64,000 nucleotides of DNA from Massilia violaceinigra (lineage in GTDB: Bacteria; Pseudomonadota; Gammaproteobacteria; Burkholderiales; Burkholderiaceae_D): the NCBI RefSeq assembly GCF_002752675.1, contig NZ_CP024608.1, positions 4,836,001 to 4,900,000 on the forward strand, written 5' to 3'. Position 1 is the stretch's first letter; every line of letters starts with the position of its first letter. This document shows positions 52,399-61,124 of the stretch, in pieces. The notes below the pieces were generated by a model. The model had not been told where the DNA came from, did not search any database, and worked only from the letters and a program-made list of their open reading frames with translations. Position numbers and translations under genes: made by a program.

Positions 52399-53316
52399 AT
52401 GGAAGTTTTCGGAGTGATGACAATCGTTCTCTTCATCGTGGCGCTGGTGTTCGTCTTCAAGACCATCAACGTGGTGCCGCAGCAGCACGCCTGGGTGGTC
52501 GAACGGCTCGGCAAATACCATGCGACCCTGGCTCCGGGCCTGAACATCGTGGTGCCGTTCATCGACCGCATCGCATACAAGCACATTCTCAAGGAAATTC
52601 CGCTCGACGTGCCGCCGCAGGTCTGCATCACGCGCGACAACACGCAGCTGCAGGTGGACGGCATCCTGTACTTCCAGATCACCGATCCGATGCGCGCCTC
52701 GTACGGCTCGTCGAACTACCTGGCGGCCATCACGCAACTGGCGCAAACCACCCTGCGCTCGGTGATCGGCAAGATGGAACTCGATAAAACCTTCGAAGAG
52801 CGCGATCACATCAACATCACCATCGTCAACGCCATCGACGAATCGGCCGCCAACTGGGGCGTGAAGGTCTTGCGCTACGAGATCAAGGATCTGACGCCCC
52901 CGGCGGAAATCCTGCATTCGATGCAGGCCCAGATTACCGCGGAACGCGAAAAGCGCGCCCTGATCGCCGCCTCCGAAGGGCGCAAGCAGGAGCAGATCAA
53001 CATCGCCACCGGCGAGCGTGAAGCGGCCATTGCCCGCTCCGAAGGCGAGAAGCAAGCCTCGATCAACCGCGCCGAGGGACAGGCCAAGGCCATCGTGGCG
53101 CTGGCCGAAGCGAACGCCGAAGCGTTGCGCCAGATCGGCGCCGCCATCCGCGAGCCGGGCGGGCAGGAGGCGGTGAACCTGAAAGTCGCGGAGCAGTATG
53201 TGGATGCGTTCTCGGAACTGGCCAAGACCAACAATTCGATCATCGTGCCGGCCAACCTGGGCGAGATGAGCGGCTTGATCGCCAGCGCCATGCAAATCGT
53301 CAAAACCCAGAAGTAA
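52399..53316 (+). CDS. qmcA: SPFH/band 7 (stomatin, QmcA-like) protein
   Basis: This 305-residue membrane-anchored scaffold protein starts with one N-terminal hydrophobic segment (VMTIVLFIVALVFVF). The SPFH domain (about 20-180) has VVPQQHAWVVERLGKYH, LAPGLNIVVPFIDRI, CITRDNTQLQVDG and INITIVNAIDESAANWGVKVLRYEIKDL. A long Glu/Ala/Arg coiled coil follows (about 185-260), then the terminal helix. It belongs to the QmcA/stomatin group that pairs with NfeD. Such proteins form ring-shaped membrane assemblies. Confidence 0.9.
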   Translation: MEVFGVMTIVLFIVALVFVFKTINVVPQQHAWVVERLGKYHATLAPGLNIVVPFIDRIAYKHILKEIPLDVPPQVCITRDNTQLQVDGILYFQITDPMRASYGSSNYLAAITQLAQTTLRSVIGKMELDKTFEERDHINITIVNAIDESAANWGVKVLRYEIKDLTPPAEILHSMQAQITAEREKRALIAASEGRKQEQINIATGEREAAIARSEGEKQASINRAEGQAKAIVALAEANAEALRQIGAAIREPGGQEAVNLKVAEQYVDAFSELAKTNNSIIVPANLGEMSGLIASAMQIVKTQK

Positions 53317-53325
53317 GGAGCGGCC

Positions 53326-54120
53326 ATGCGCGTCATCGTCATCACCGGGAGTTCGGACGGCATCGGAGCCGAAGTGGCGCGCCAGCTGGCGGCGCGCGGA
53401 GGCGCCGGCGTGGCGCTGGTGCTGGCGGCCCGCAATGGCGCCATGCTCGATGCGGTGGCCGGGCAGTGCCAGTCGCTCGGCGCGCAGACGCTGTGCGTGC
53501 CGACCGATGTATCGGTGCAGGCCGAGTGCATTGCGCTCATTGGCGCGGCCGTGGCGCGCTTTGGCCGCATCGATGCCCTGATCAACAATGCGGGACGCTC
53601 GGCCCACGCCTTGTTCGAGGAGGTGCAGGACCTGGGCTGGTACGAAGACTTGATGCGCGTGAACCTGTGGGGCAGCGTGTGGTGCACGCACGCGGCCCTG
53701 GCGCACCTGAAGGCGACGCGCGGCAGCATCGTGGCGGTATCGTCGCTGTCAGGGCTGGTCGGGGTGCCGGGGCGCACTGCGTATGCGGCGACCAAGTTCG
53801 CCATGGCCGGGTTTTTCGAATCCCTGCGCGCCGAATTAAAAGGCGCGGGAGTGAGCGTGACGACCGCGTATCCGGGCGTGGTGACCACGCAGATCCGCCA
53901 TCGCGGCTACAACGCGGCGGGCCAGCAGCTGGGCAAGAGCAGTTTGAAGGAAGAAGGCGCGATGTCGGTGGAGGAGTGCGCCCGCCTGATCGTCGACGGC
54001 ATGGAGCGACGCAAGCGCGAGGTCGTGATGACCGCCAAAGGCAAGGTGGGGCGCTTTCTCAAGCTGGTTGCGCCGGGAGTGGTCGAAAACATGGCGCTGG
54101 CGGCGGTGAAGGAGCCGTAG
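53326..54120 (+). CDS. SDR family oxidoreductase
   Basis: This is a 264-residue classical short-chain dehydrogenase. The nucleotide loop is TGSSDGIG (residues 7-14), followed by the NNAG stabilising motif, the catalytic Ser in VAVSSLSG and the YAATK active site. AYPGVVTTQIRHRGY follows the active site as in DltE/YqjQ-type SDRs. Arg and Asn around the second strand suggest NADP(H) preference. It starts 9 bases after the SPFH gene (AAGGAGCGGCC ribosome binding site) and may be co-transcribed. Substrate unknown. Confidence 0.88.
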   Translation: MRVIVITGSSDGIGAEVARQLAARGGAGVALVLAARNGAMLDAVAGQCQSLGAQTLCVPTDVSVQAECIALIGAAVARFGRIDALINNAGRSAHALFEEVQDLGWYEDLMRVNLWGSVWCTHAALAHLKATRGSIVAVSSLSGLVGVPGRTAYAATKFAMAGFFESLRAELKGAGVSVTTAYPGVVTTQIRHRGYNAAGQQLGKSSLKEEGAMSVEECARLIVDGMERRKREVVMTAKGKVGRFLKLVAPGVVENMALAAVKEP

Positions 54121-54264
54121 CCGGCGAGCGGCATTGCGATGTCGTCATCGGGCACGTCGACGACAGGCTCAAGACGTCTGCGGCATTGCCCTGACGACGC
54201 CCCCCCCACGCCAGCGATCCGGCGCGGCGGTGTGATATCCGCGCCGAATCCGGCGTCTATATTT

Positions 54265-56727
54265 TTACGATGGCGACGTGCTTTCATAAAAAGGACGGCA
54301 CACATTTCCGGAGCGTTGAACCGGAACGCGCAGCTGTTCACGCGCCACCCGCTCAAATTCCGCAATACCGCTGCGCTGGCCCTGCGTGATATCCCTGATC
54401 ATCGGCGTCACTGTCGCAACGTATTGCCGCGCCAGCTCCCGGTAAGCCGTAAAAATAGTACCCGATGAGTTAGCGGTCACGAAGACCGTCGAATGTTGCG
54501 GAAAGAGTGGGCATCGTCCGGATTTAATGCCGTCATTCGCCCTCAGGAAGGTTGCGCTATCGCAATTGATCAACGAGGGATCCTGGTTTGGCAGGCCGCG
54601 CACCATGCATGCCGACACCTGCCTGATACCTGGCCGTTTATCCAGCTGCATCTCGACAAAATGAGACACATTGATCGCTGGCTTGACGATAAACAGGCGG
54701 ATTTCATCGTCGCCCAGTCCTTCGCACGATTCCGCATTCGGATCAGATGAAGAATTTTTTCGGATACAGCCAAGCATGACGGGATAGGTGTAATTCCAGC
54801 CGTAAATGTTGTAAGCCCATTTCGCGGTTTGATACGATTCGCAATGGCTCACAAATTCTTTCAGGCCCGGAACGTAAAGATGGCGGGGCAAGACGCGATC
54901 TGGCGTATTGAGCAGGCGCTGGCGCAAGCCGCAGATGTCGGCAAGCGTGCCGTGCGCATCCTGTGCAGCGTCGGAAATGACGACGTTCCGCACGCCCCGC
55001 TTCAACAAGGAATAGACGCCAAGATTTTCAGCATTGCCACCATCGATCAGACGGATGAAAACAGAACGTTCGCGATCTTTCCGTTCCGGGGTCGTCGCCG
55101 ATGTGCCATCCAAATAGTAGAGTGGGAATGGCAGAAAACGGTACGTTGTCCGGCGCTGCGTCGACACATTATAGTTTGCGATGTCCAGGCCCCAGTCGGC
55201 GTTGGTGGCATTCAGCCCCAAGCCCGCCAGCGTACGGACGAGTGGACTTTTGTAGACCAGTTGGGCCCCATCCATGAACGCGGCGGAAGCCGCAACCGCA
55301 TCGAGCACCGACATATCGTGAATTGCGGGCGAGGCCGAAACATAGCCGTATCGGCCGGATCCATGGCTGACCGCCGTCATCTCGAACATGTCGCTGTTGG
55401 TAATATCCTCGCGTCCGCGCGTCAGCCATGCAGCCGAGGTCCGGTTTTTTGGCGCCGCAGCATTCATAATCCAGAATGGGAGGCCTTTGCCATCTTGCCC
55501 ACGCATTTTGAGCAGCCCTGTGCGCAATTCGTCGAACGTCATCGGAACCGGATCGGGATCGAACATGTTGGGCCGGCAGTCGTGCACCGCGTCGCCTGGA
55601 GAGGAATCCGTTCCGCAATGGCGTGTGCGCGATTGATACGTGCTGGCGCGATACGGGTCCGGGTTGGCCATCGTGGCGCCAAATCCAAGCCCGATGCCAT
55701 CCTTATATGAGCGCGCGGACGGCGAAGTCGACCATCCCCAATCGAAAATGGCATTGGGAACCCAGCTCGGAATGAACGTGAGGATCGTGCCGCCGATACT
55801 GGCCAGAGAAATTCCCTTCTTCCAGTTCACCGTCGTATCCATATTGCAGGCGCCCGGGCGCAGCATGTCCTGCGAACACTTTAGATATGCCTGATAGCGA
55901 ATATCCTGCTGCTTGAACTCGGGTTTCTCCGCTTTCGACCCCAACTGCAGGCGCTCACAATGGTTTACCTGGACGATCTGCTCTTTTACTTCTTTCGATA
56001 CCAGGCCTGATTCCAGTGCGACGCAATCGCGATAAAGATCATCGTTGCCGGCGAGCGGACGGGTTCCGGCTCGCACATGCGGAAACAGACGATGCGCGTA
56101 ATAGAAATAGGCAGCGTAGCCGCCGCCTGAGACGCTGCTGATAAAGTCCGCCTTATCCAGCAAGCCGTGATCGGAGAGGCCGGCCAACACCCCGATGGCG
56201 AACGCGGACGCCTTGCTTCCGCCTCCCGACAAGGCAATGCCCCATGTCGACGGAGCGGCTTTTTCCGGCATAAACGGCCGCTCCAGGTGTTCGCGCAAGC
56301 GGCGCTCCTCGCAGGTGAATGCCTGCGCCTCTAGCCGCGCCTTTTCTTCGCTGCCGGCCTCGCCTTCGCCGTTGACCACGCCGAGGACGATGTTGGGAGA
56401 GCGCGGCGCTGTGACGCAGATGTTTGGCTTTGATCGCTGCTGAGGTGCATTAATCGTTGCTACTTCGGAAGCGGCCGCTTGCAGCGCCGCGTCTTCGCCG
56501 AGCGGGGCCGTGACGCAGACGTTTTGTTTTGATAGCCGCTGAGGTGCATTCATCCTTACCACCTCGGCAGCCGCTGCTTGCAGTGCCGCGTCATCGCAAT
56601 GAGGCAATGGATACGTAAACGGCAGTGTGGATTCGTTTTCCGGATATGTTGTGACGCAACCGCTCAACCCGATAACGCTGGCGACTACGATAGTCAGCCA
56701 GCTGATATTTCCGTTACATCCTAACAT
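54265..56727 (-). CDS. Patatin-like phospholipase lipoprotein
   Basis: This is an exported 820-residue protein. An N-terminal lipobox (LSGC, Cys24) marks it as a lipoprotein. The patatin domain starts near 160 with the oxyanion loop LSGGGSKASAFAIG. The nucleophile region is SSVSGGGYAAY (Ser200, where typical patatins have GxSxG), and the catalytic Asp lies in IRLIDGGNAENLG around residue 555. Two tandem copies of a ~31-residue unit precede it (45-75 and 78-108), both running DAALQAA.. to ..CVTAP. GAGGAG lies upstream of the ATG. Codon use is less GC-biased than the core genes, hinting at transfer. It probably acts on membrane lipids; the target is unknown. Confidence 0.85.
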   Translation of the reverse strand: MLGCNGNISWLTIVVASVIGLSGCVTTYPENESTLPFTYPLPHCDDAALQAAAAEVVRMNAPQRLSKQNVCVTAPLGEDAALQAAASEVATINAPQQRSKPNICVTAPRSPNIVLGVVNGEGEAGSEEKARLEAQAFTCEERRLREHLERPFMPEKAAPSTWGIALSGGGSKASAFAIGVLAGLSDHGLLDKADFISSVSGGGYAAYFYYAHRLFPHVRAGTRPLAGNDDLYRDCVALESGLVSKEVKEQIVQVNHCERLQLGSKAEKPEFKQQDIRYQAYLKCSQDMLRPGACNMDTTVNWKKGISLASIGGTILTFIPSWVPNAIFDWGWSTSPSARSYKDGIGLGFGATMANPDPYRASTYQSRTRHCGTDSSPGDAVHDCRPNMFDPDPVPMTFDELRTGLLKMRGQDGKGLPFWIMNAAAPKNRTSAAWLTRGREDITNSDMFEMTAVSHGSGRYGYVSASPAIHDMSVLDAVAASAAFMDGAQLVYKSPLVRTLAGLGLNATNADWGLDIANYNVSTQRRTTYRFLPFPLYYLDGTSATTPERKDRERSVFIRLIDGGNAENLGVYSLLKRGVRNVVISDAAQDAHGTLADICGLRQRLLNTPDRVLPRHLYVPGLKEFVSHCESYQTAKWAYNIYGWNYTYPVMLGCIRKNSSSDPNAESCEGLGDDEIRLFIVKPAINVSHFVEMQLDKRPGIRQVSACMVRGLPNQDPSLINCDSATFLRANDGIKSGRCPLFPQHSTVFVTANSSGTIFTAYRELARQYVATVTPMIRDITQGQRSGIAEFERVAREQLRVPVQRSGNVCRPFYESTSPS

Positions 56728-57150
56728 TTCTCGCTCCTCTGGAAGATTTCACGGTAAAAATGTCCTAAAAACAATTCATTCTCACCCTTTTGGCGCTTCC
56801 GAAGCTGGTTTTTATGGTCGTTGGACAATTCCCAACAAAAATCCCAAGACAGTGGTCCTATCTCGACCACAGCTGTGGGGCGCAGAGAGTCACATGTTGG
56901 AAGGATGCATCAGGAGCGGCGAAATCATTTTTCGCATACGCGTACGCCTACCTCTACCAGCATCGTCGCTCGCCCATAACGCGTACGTGGCTGCGCGCGC
57001 GCCGCAAATGCCGATTAACCTGACAGCGATGATTCTGGTTTGCCTCGGATATTTGCAAGGTCAGCTTGGCGGCGCTTCCCGGGGCATGTCGCCCCTAGGG
57101 CGGACTTCCCGCGCAACAGGCGGGAACCACATTCAGCGCCCTGAAATGAC
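56728..57150. other. 423-base gene-free stretch
   Basis: No supported gene is present. A long plus-strand frame crosses it, but it begins antisense inside the patatin gene and has no family features. The 3' part holds a GCCC-cta-GGGC stem and a TTCCCGC-gcaacag-GCGGGAA stem (57106-57126), 25-45 bases beyond the DUF4124 gene stop. The latter resembles the dispersed palindrome at 16450. Confidence 0.4.
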
Positions 57151-57753
57151 TTATCCGCAGGCGCGGGCGACGCCGCGCTCGGCGTCGGCGATGGCTGCAT
57201 TGCGATTTTCGTCCGCCAAATAATGGCGCTCCCCCTTTTTGTCGATCTGGACGACGCGCCCATCGCGGCGGACAGTCGACAGTTGCTGGCGCGCGTTCGT
57301 GCATTCAATCGCCTTGTTGCTCGCCCGAATCTTCGCATTCTCGGCGTCGATCTTCTCCGCAGCGAGCTTTTGCTGATTATCACCTTTGGCCGGCGCGCCA
57401 GACGCGGCTTTCGGTACGGGCGCGGACTTGGCTGCTACCGCCGGTGCGCTCGGCGGCGCGGCCTGCGTCAGCGGCGGCAGCGACGCGCCCGGCTTGCGGG
57501 CCGGGTCCCAGTTCGCGCCCGGCCGGTCATCCGCGTATTTCTCCCGTTGTTGCTCCTGTTGCCTTTCCAGCTTGCTCTTCGCGTTACGCTCGGCCAGCGT
57601 CGGCATCTTCTGCGGGCGCGCGCCAGGCAGATCGCACGGTGCGTTCTGGAAGGTGTAGTGGCCATTCGCCCCCTTGCATTTGTTCAGGCCCGCATGGGCG
57701 GTGGCGCTGAGGCCGGCAAGGATGAGCGCGAGGTAAAGCGGACGTGTATTCAT
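57151..57753 (-). CDS. DUF4124 domain-containing exported protein
   Basis: This 200-residue exported protein has a signal peptide (MNTRPLYLALILAGLSATAHAG). A short DUF4124-type domain with two Cys follows (LNKCKGANGHYTFQNAPC, residues ~24-41). The Gln/Lys/Glu-rich and Pro/Ala-rich middle is probably disordered or coiled. A conserved-looking C-terminal segment (CTNARQQLSTVRRDGRVVQ) follows. The ATG at 57753 matches the signal peptide; 37 upstream in-frame codons do not. Function is unknown, although such proteins are common in betaproteobacteria. Confidence 0.78.
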   Translation of the reverse strand: MNTRPLYLALILAGLSATAHAGLNKCKGANGHYTFQNAPCDLPGARPQKMPTLAERNAKSKLERQQEQQREKYADDRPGANWDPARKPGASLPPLTQAAPPSAPAVAAKSAPVPKAASGAPAKGDNQQKLAAEKIDAENAKIRASNKAIECTNARQQLSTVRRDGRVVQIDKKGERHYLADENRNAAIADAERGVARACG

Positions 57754-57940
57754 GCTGATGAGGATGTTCTTATGAAGGGATAGGGCCGGGCCCGGGCGCG
57801 AAAAGCGTCGCGTGGATTTTGGCAGTAATACAATTTTTTCGCAAGCAACATTGTACAAGCACACAAGCGCCGCCCCGCGTTAAGCATCGCCAAAGATCGT
57901 CCGCGTATAACTTTGTTCACCATTAACAGAGGAGGGTGAT

Positions 57941-58609
57941 ATGAAAAAGCTGGTGCGCGAGAATAAGGGTTGGTTACTGTTTCTGTTGTTATTCGGTGTC
58001 TTCCGAACCGCCATTGCGGACTGGAACCCGATTCCGTCGGGGTCGATGCGTCCGAACCTGCTCGAAGGCGATGTCGTCTTCGTCAACCGCCTCGCGTATA
58101 ACGTCAAGATCCCGCTGACCGATGTGGTGCTGGCGCGCGTGGGCGAGCCGCGGCGCGGCGACGTGGTGACGTTTTCGTCGCCCACTGATGGTACCCGCCT
58201 CATCAAGCGGCTGGTGGCGCTGCCCGGCGACATCGTCGAAATGCGCGACGAACAGCTGATCATCAATGGCCAAAGCGCCAGCTACGCAGCGGCCGGCACG
58301 GCCATGGAGCCGCTCGCCGACGCGGCCCCCATCGCCGCTCAGCGTATCGATGAAACCTTCGATGGCCACCGCCGCCGCATTCAAGTCATCCCGGAACTGA
58401 TGGCGTTGCGCAACTTCGGGCCGGTGACCGTGCCCAGGGATCAGTTCATGATGCTGGGCGATAACCGCGACCGCAGCGCCGATTCGCGCATGGTCGGCAT
58501 GGTGCCGCGCCATCTGCTGATCGGGCGCGCCGAGCGCATCCTGGCGTCGGCAGACATCGACGGCAACTGGATGCCGCGCATGGAACGCTTCGGCATGAAG
58601 ATGCCCTGA
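57941..58609 (+). CDS. lepB: Signal peptidase I (short form)
   Basis: This is a 222-residue type I leader peptidase. It has one N-terminal membrane segment (WLLFLLLFGVFRTAIA), then catalytic Ser35 in IPSGSM and Lys89 in LIKRLVALPGD. The box E motif MLGDNRDRSADSR lies near residue 170. The single span and the short length differ from the two-span, longer LepB next to lepA-rnc, so this is probably an additional copy; lepA is not nearby. AGGAGGGTGAT precedes the ATG. Confidence 0.9.
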   Translation: MKKLVRENKGWLLFLLLFGVFRTAIADWNPIPSGSMRPNLLEGDVVFVNRLAYNVKIPLTDVVLARVGEPRRGDVVTFSSPTDGTRLIKRLVALPGDIVEMRDEQLIINGQSASYAAAGTAMEPLADAAPIAAQRIDETFDGHRRRIQVIPELMALRNFGPVTVPRDQFMMLGDNRDRSADSRMVGMVPRHLLIGRAERILASADIDGNWMPRMERFGMKMP

Positions 58610-58694
58610 GCCGGCCTACCGCCATCGCCAACAAGTAGCTGTTGTAGTTTTAATACAATTTCCCTGCATTCTTTATCCGTATTCAATCGGTAAC

Positions 58695-58790
58695 TCCGTC
58701 TGATGCATCGTAGCAGTCCCCGATGCGCGGACGGATAAATCCACCTTTCCTCCCTGCGTAACCGGAGGCCGGCCAACCATGGTCCCGGCC
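58695..58790 (+). promoter_or_regulatory. Structured leader upstream of the secreted hydrolase gene
   Basis: Two stem-loops lie in the 223-base gap before the hydrolase gene. TCCGTC/GACGGA encloses a perfect GCATCG/CGATGC stem (58695-58735). GGCCGG (58767-58772) pairs with CCGGCC (58785-58790). No T tract follows either. They may form an mRNA leader structure; I could not match a known riboswitch. Confidence 0.35.
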
Positions 58791-58832
58791 CATGCCGTAC
58801 TTTTCTTACGATAAAAACAGGGAGACAACAAG

Positions 58833-59705
58833 ATGATTCTCAACGAGCGATGGCGCGCGCGCCTTTGCGCACTGGCGCTGGCGGCCGCTTTTCCCGTGGC
58901 GGCGAGCGCCGGCAACACCGGCGTGGCGTTTGTGCACGGCACCGGCAACCACCCCGACGCCACCAACGAATACTGGACCCGCGAGATGATCGACGCGGTG
59001 CGCAAGGGCTTGCCCAATCCCGCGCTGTACGTGGTCGTGGCGTGCGACTTTTCCAAGTATGCCTGGGCGCCGGAAGCGAGCGGATGCCTAGGCAAGCAGC
59101 TGAGCGCCTTCATCGCCGCCAATAACATCACCGACATGGTGGTCGAGACCCATTCCCACGGCGGCAACATGATGCGCTGGCTGATGTCGAACCCGACCCA
59201 GGACAGCCGCTTCCCCGGCATCATCAAGACCATCCGCTGGGTCAACGCGCTGGCGCCATCCTCGCTGGGAACCCCGCTGGCCGACGCCACCATCAGTGGC
59301 AACGTGTTCGAGTCCTCGCTGGGCTGGCTGATGGGCCAGAAGTCGGACGCGGTGCGCATGCAGCAGGTCAGCTGGATGGCGAACTACAACGCCACCTGGA
59401 TGTACGGCACGGCAGGCCGCCCGGCGCTGCCCAAGAACTTCTATGCGGTGGTCGGCACGGACGTCAAGACCATGGTCTTCGACAGCGCCAGCTACTGCGG
59501 CGGCTATCCCACCCAGCTGGGGCTGGAAATCACCCAGGCCTGGCTGCCGGCCTGCTCGGACGGCTTCCTGTCGTGCGCCAGCCAGACCGGCGCGGGCAGC
59601 ACCTGGTTCCAGGACAAGGCAAAGCTGGGCGGCGAAACCCTGTCGCACAACCAGAGCCGCCGCCCTTGCTTCGGCCTCGACGCTCTCCTGCGCAACGATC
59701 TGTAA
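58833..59705 (+). CDS. Secreted alpha/beta hydrolase (lipase-like)
   Basis: This 290-residue exported enzyme has a signal peptide ending ASA|G near residue 26. The oxyanion strand is VAFVHGTGNH, and the nucleophile elbow ETHSHGGNMM has Ser108 in a GxSxG-like HSHGG. Later Asp/His candidates lie in the region after residue 200. Six Cys in the mature part suggest disulphides in the periplasm or outside the cell. AGGGAGACAACAAG precedes the ATG. First gene of a four-gene same-strand run of exported proteins. Confidence 0.8.
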   Translation: MILNERWRARLCALALAAAFPVAASAGNTGVAFVHGTGNHPDATNEYWTREMIDAVRKGLPNPALYVVVACDFSKYAWAPEASGCLGKQLSAFIAANNITDMVVETHSHGGNMMRWLMSNPTQDSRFPGIIKTIRWVNALAPSSLGTPLADATISGNVFESSLGWLMGQKSDAVRMQQVSWMANYNATWMYGTAGRPALPKNFYAVVGTDVKTMVFDSASYCGGYPTQLGLEITQAWLPACSDGFLSCASQTGAGSTWFQDKAKLGGETLSHNQSRRPCFGLDALLRNDL

Positions 59706-59720
59706 CCGGGACTCACGATC

Positions 59721-61094
59721 ATGACCACCAAACATCAACTGTCCTTCCTCCTGCCCGTTTTGCTGGGCACCCTTTGCGCCAGCGCCGGCGCGGCCAGCCG
59801 CCTGGAACTGCTGCCGGCCCAGGCCGGCGACCTTGCGGCGCCAGCCGCGCTGGCCCGCTCCAGCCGCATGAGCATGGTCATGGCGGCGCCTGAAGGCCGG
59901 CGCGACGCGGTCGCCGTCAGCTGGGCTGCCGGTGCGCAGCCGCTGGCCAAACCCGTGCCATTTGTCGGCGAAAGCCGCGAGTACTACACCGAAGTGAGCG
60001 GCGCCGAACTGGCCGCTGGAGTGGCGATCCGCACCAGCGCGGCGCAGGCCGTGGTCCGGGTCCAGCCGACCGGCGCGGCCAGTGCGCGCGGCGCCAAGCC
60101 GATCGATCCGCGCGCCATCCGCGTGCGCACCGCGCAGGGCAGGGACTTCAACAACGGCACCGGCATGGACATGCTGGTCGACGCCGACCGCCTGGCCAAG
60201 TCCGGCCATGGCTTCGCCCAGGGCACCTCGGCGTTCCGGCTGCATCCGTCGCTGGGCGCGGGCAGCTTCACGCTGCGGGCCGATGCTCCCGCCGCCGATG
60301 CGGGCGCGCGCTACCTGGTCAACGTCGTCGAGCCGGCAAGCACGGTCGCGCTGACCCTGCGCACCGACGCGGTTCACTACCTGCACGGCCAGGAACTGGT
60401 GATCCATGCCGATGCGCTGGAGCCGGCGGCACGGGCCGCAATGCCTGGCGCCGCCCTGCAACGCCGCACCCTCGACAAGATGGCCGCCGTGCTGGTCTCG
60501 CCCGCCGGACGCACGTTTCCGCTGGAGTTCAAGCGCGGCCGCGACGGCATGCTGACGGCGCGCCACCAGCTCAACGCCGACGAAAACCCGGCGCCAGGCC
60601 TGTGGGAGGTGAGGGCGGGGGCCGAAGCGGGCAGCGGCAACACGGCTGTGAAACGCACCCTGCGCATGGGCGTGGCGGTCGCCATGCCGCAGGCGCGCTT
60701 CGACGGCAACGTCAACCTGATCGACCAGACCGACAAGCTGGTCGCGCGCCTCGGCGTCGAGGTCGGCGCGGGCGGGCGCTACGAAGTGCGCGCGCTCCTG
60801 TACGGCATGGTCAACGGCGCCATGGCGCCAGTAGCGGTGGCGCATTCGGCGGCCTGGCTTGAACCGGGCGCCGGCAACATCGAACTGGCGTACGACGCGG
60901 CCTTGCTGGCCGGCGTGCGCGGACCGTACGAACTGCGCGACCTCAGCCTGCTCGACCAGAGCCGGCTCGGGCTGCTGCATCGCCAGCAGCGCGGCCTGAT
61001 CATCGACGAGCGCGAAGCGCTGCGCACCGGCCTGTGCGTCGCGCAAAGCGCCGCTGCCGGCACTGCGGCGATTCCGCGCAAACCTGCGCAATAA
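59721..61094 (+). CDS. DUF4785-like exported protein
   Basis: This 457-residue protein has a signal peptide (LLPVLLGTLCASAGA). The mature sequence is all-beta, with Ig-like features in its second half (MGVAVAMPQARFDGNVNLID, YEVRALLYGMVNG, GPYELRDLSLLDQSRLG). This matches my recollection of DUF4785, a family found beside secreted hydrolases and of unknown function. It starts 15 bases after the hydrolase gene, so the two are likely co-transcribed. A substrate-binding or chaperone role is conceivable but unproven. Confidence 0.65.
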   Translation: MTTKHQLSFLLPVLLGTLCASAGAASRLELLPAQAGDLAAPAALARSSRMSMVMAAPEGRRDAVAVSWAAGAQPLAKPVPFVGESREYYTEVSGAELAAGVAIRTSAAQAVVRVQPTGAASARGAKPIDPRAIRVRTAQGRDFNNGTGMDMLVDADRLAKSGHGFAQGTSAFRLHPSLGAGSFTLRADAPAADAGARYLVNVVEPASTVALTLRTDAVHYLHGQELVIHADALEPAARAAMPGAALQRRTLDKMAAVLVSPAGRTFPLEFKRGRDGMLTARHQLNADENPAPGLWEVRAGAEAGSGNTAVKRTLRMGVAVAMPQARFDGNVNLIDQTDKLVARLGVEVGAGGRYEVRALLYGMVNGAMAPVAVAHSAAWLEPGAGNIELAYDAALLAGVRGPYELRDLSLLDQSRLGLLHRQQRGLIIDEREALRTGLCVAQSAAAGTAAIPRKPAQ

Positions 61095-61124
61095 GCTACT
61101 CACCACCACCGAAGGAAATGCCGT

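Noticed and set aside
56627..57223. 198-codon plus-strand frame between the patatin and DUF4124 genes
   Set aside because: It begins antisense inside the patatin gene, shows no recognisable features and ends antisense in the DUF4124 gene.
58681..58800. Possible c-di-GMP riboswitch in the leader of the secreted hydrolase gene
   Set aside because: The order and sequence of the conserved GEMM elements are not present on either strand. Only generic stems remain.
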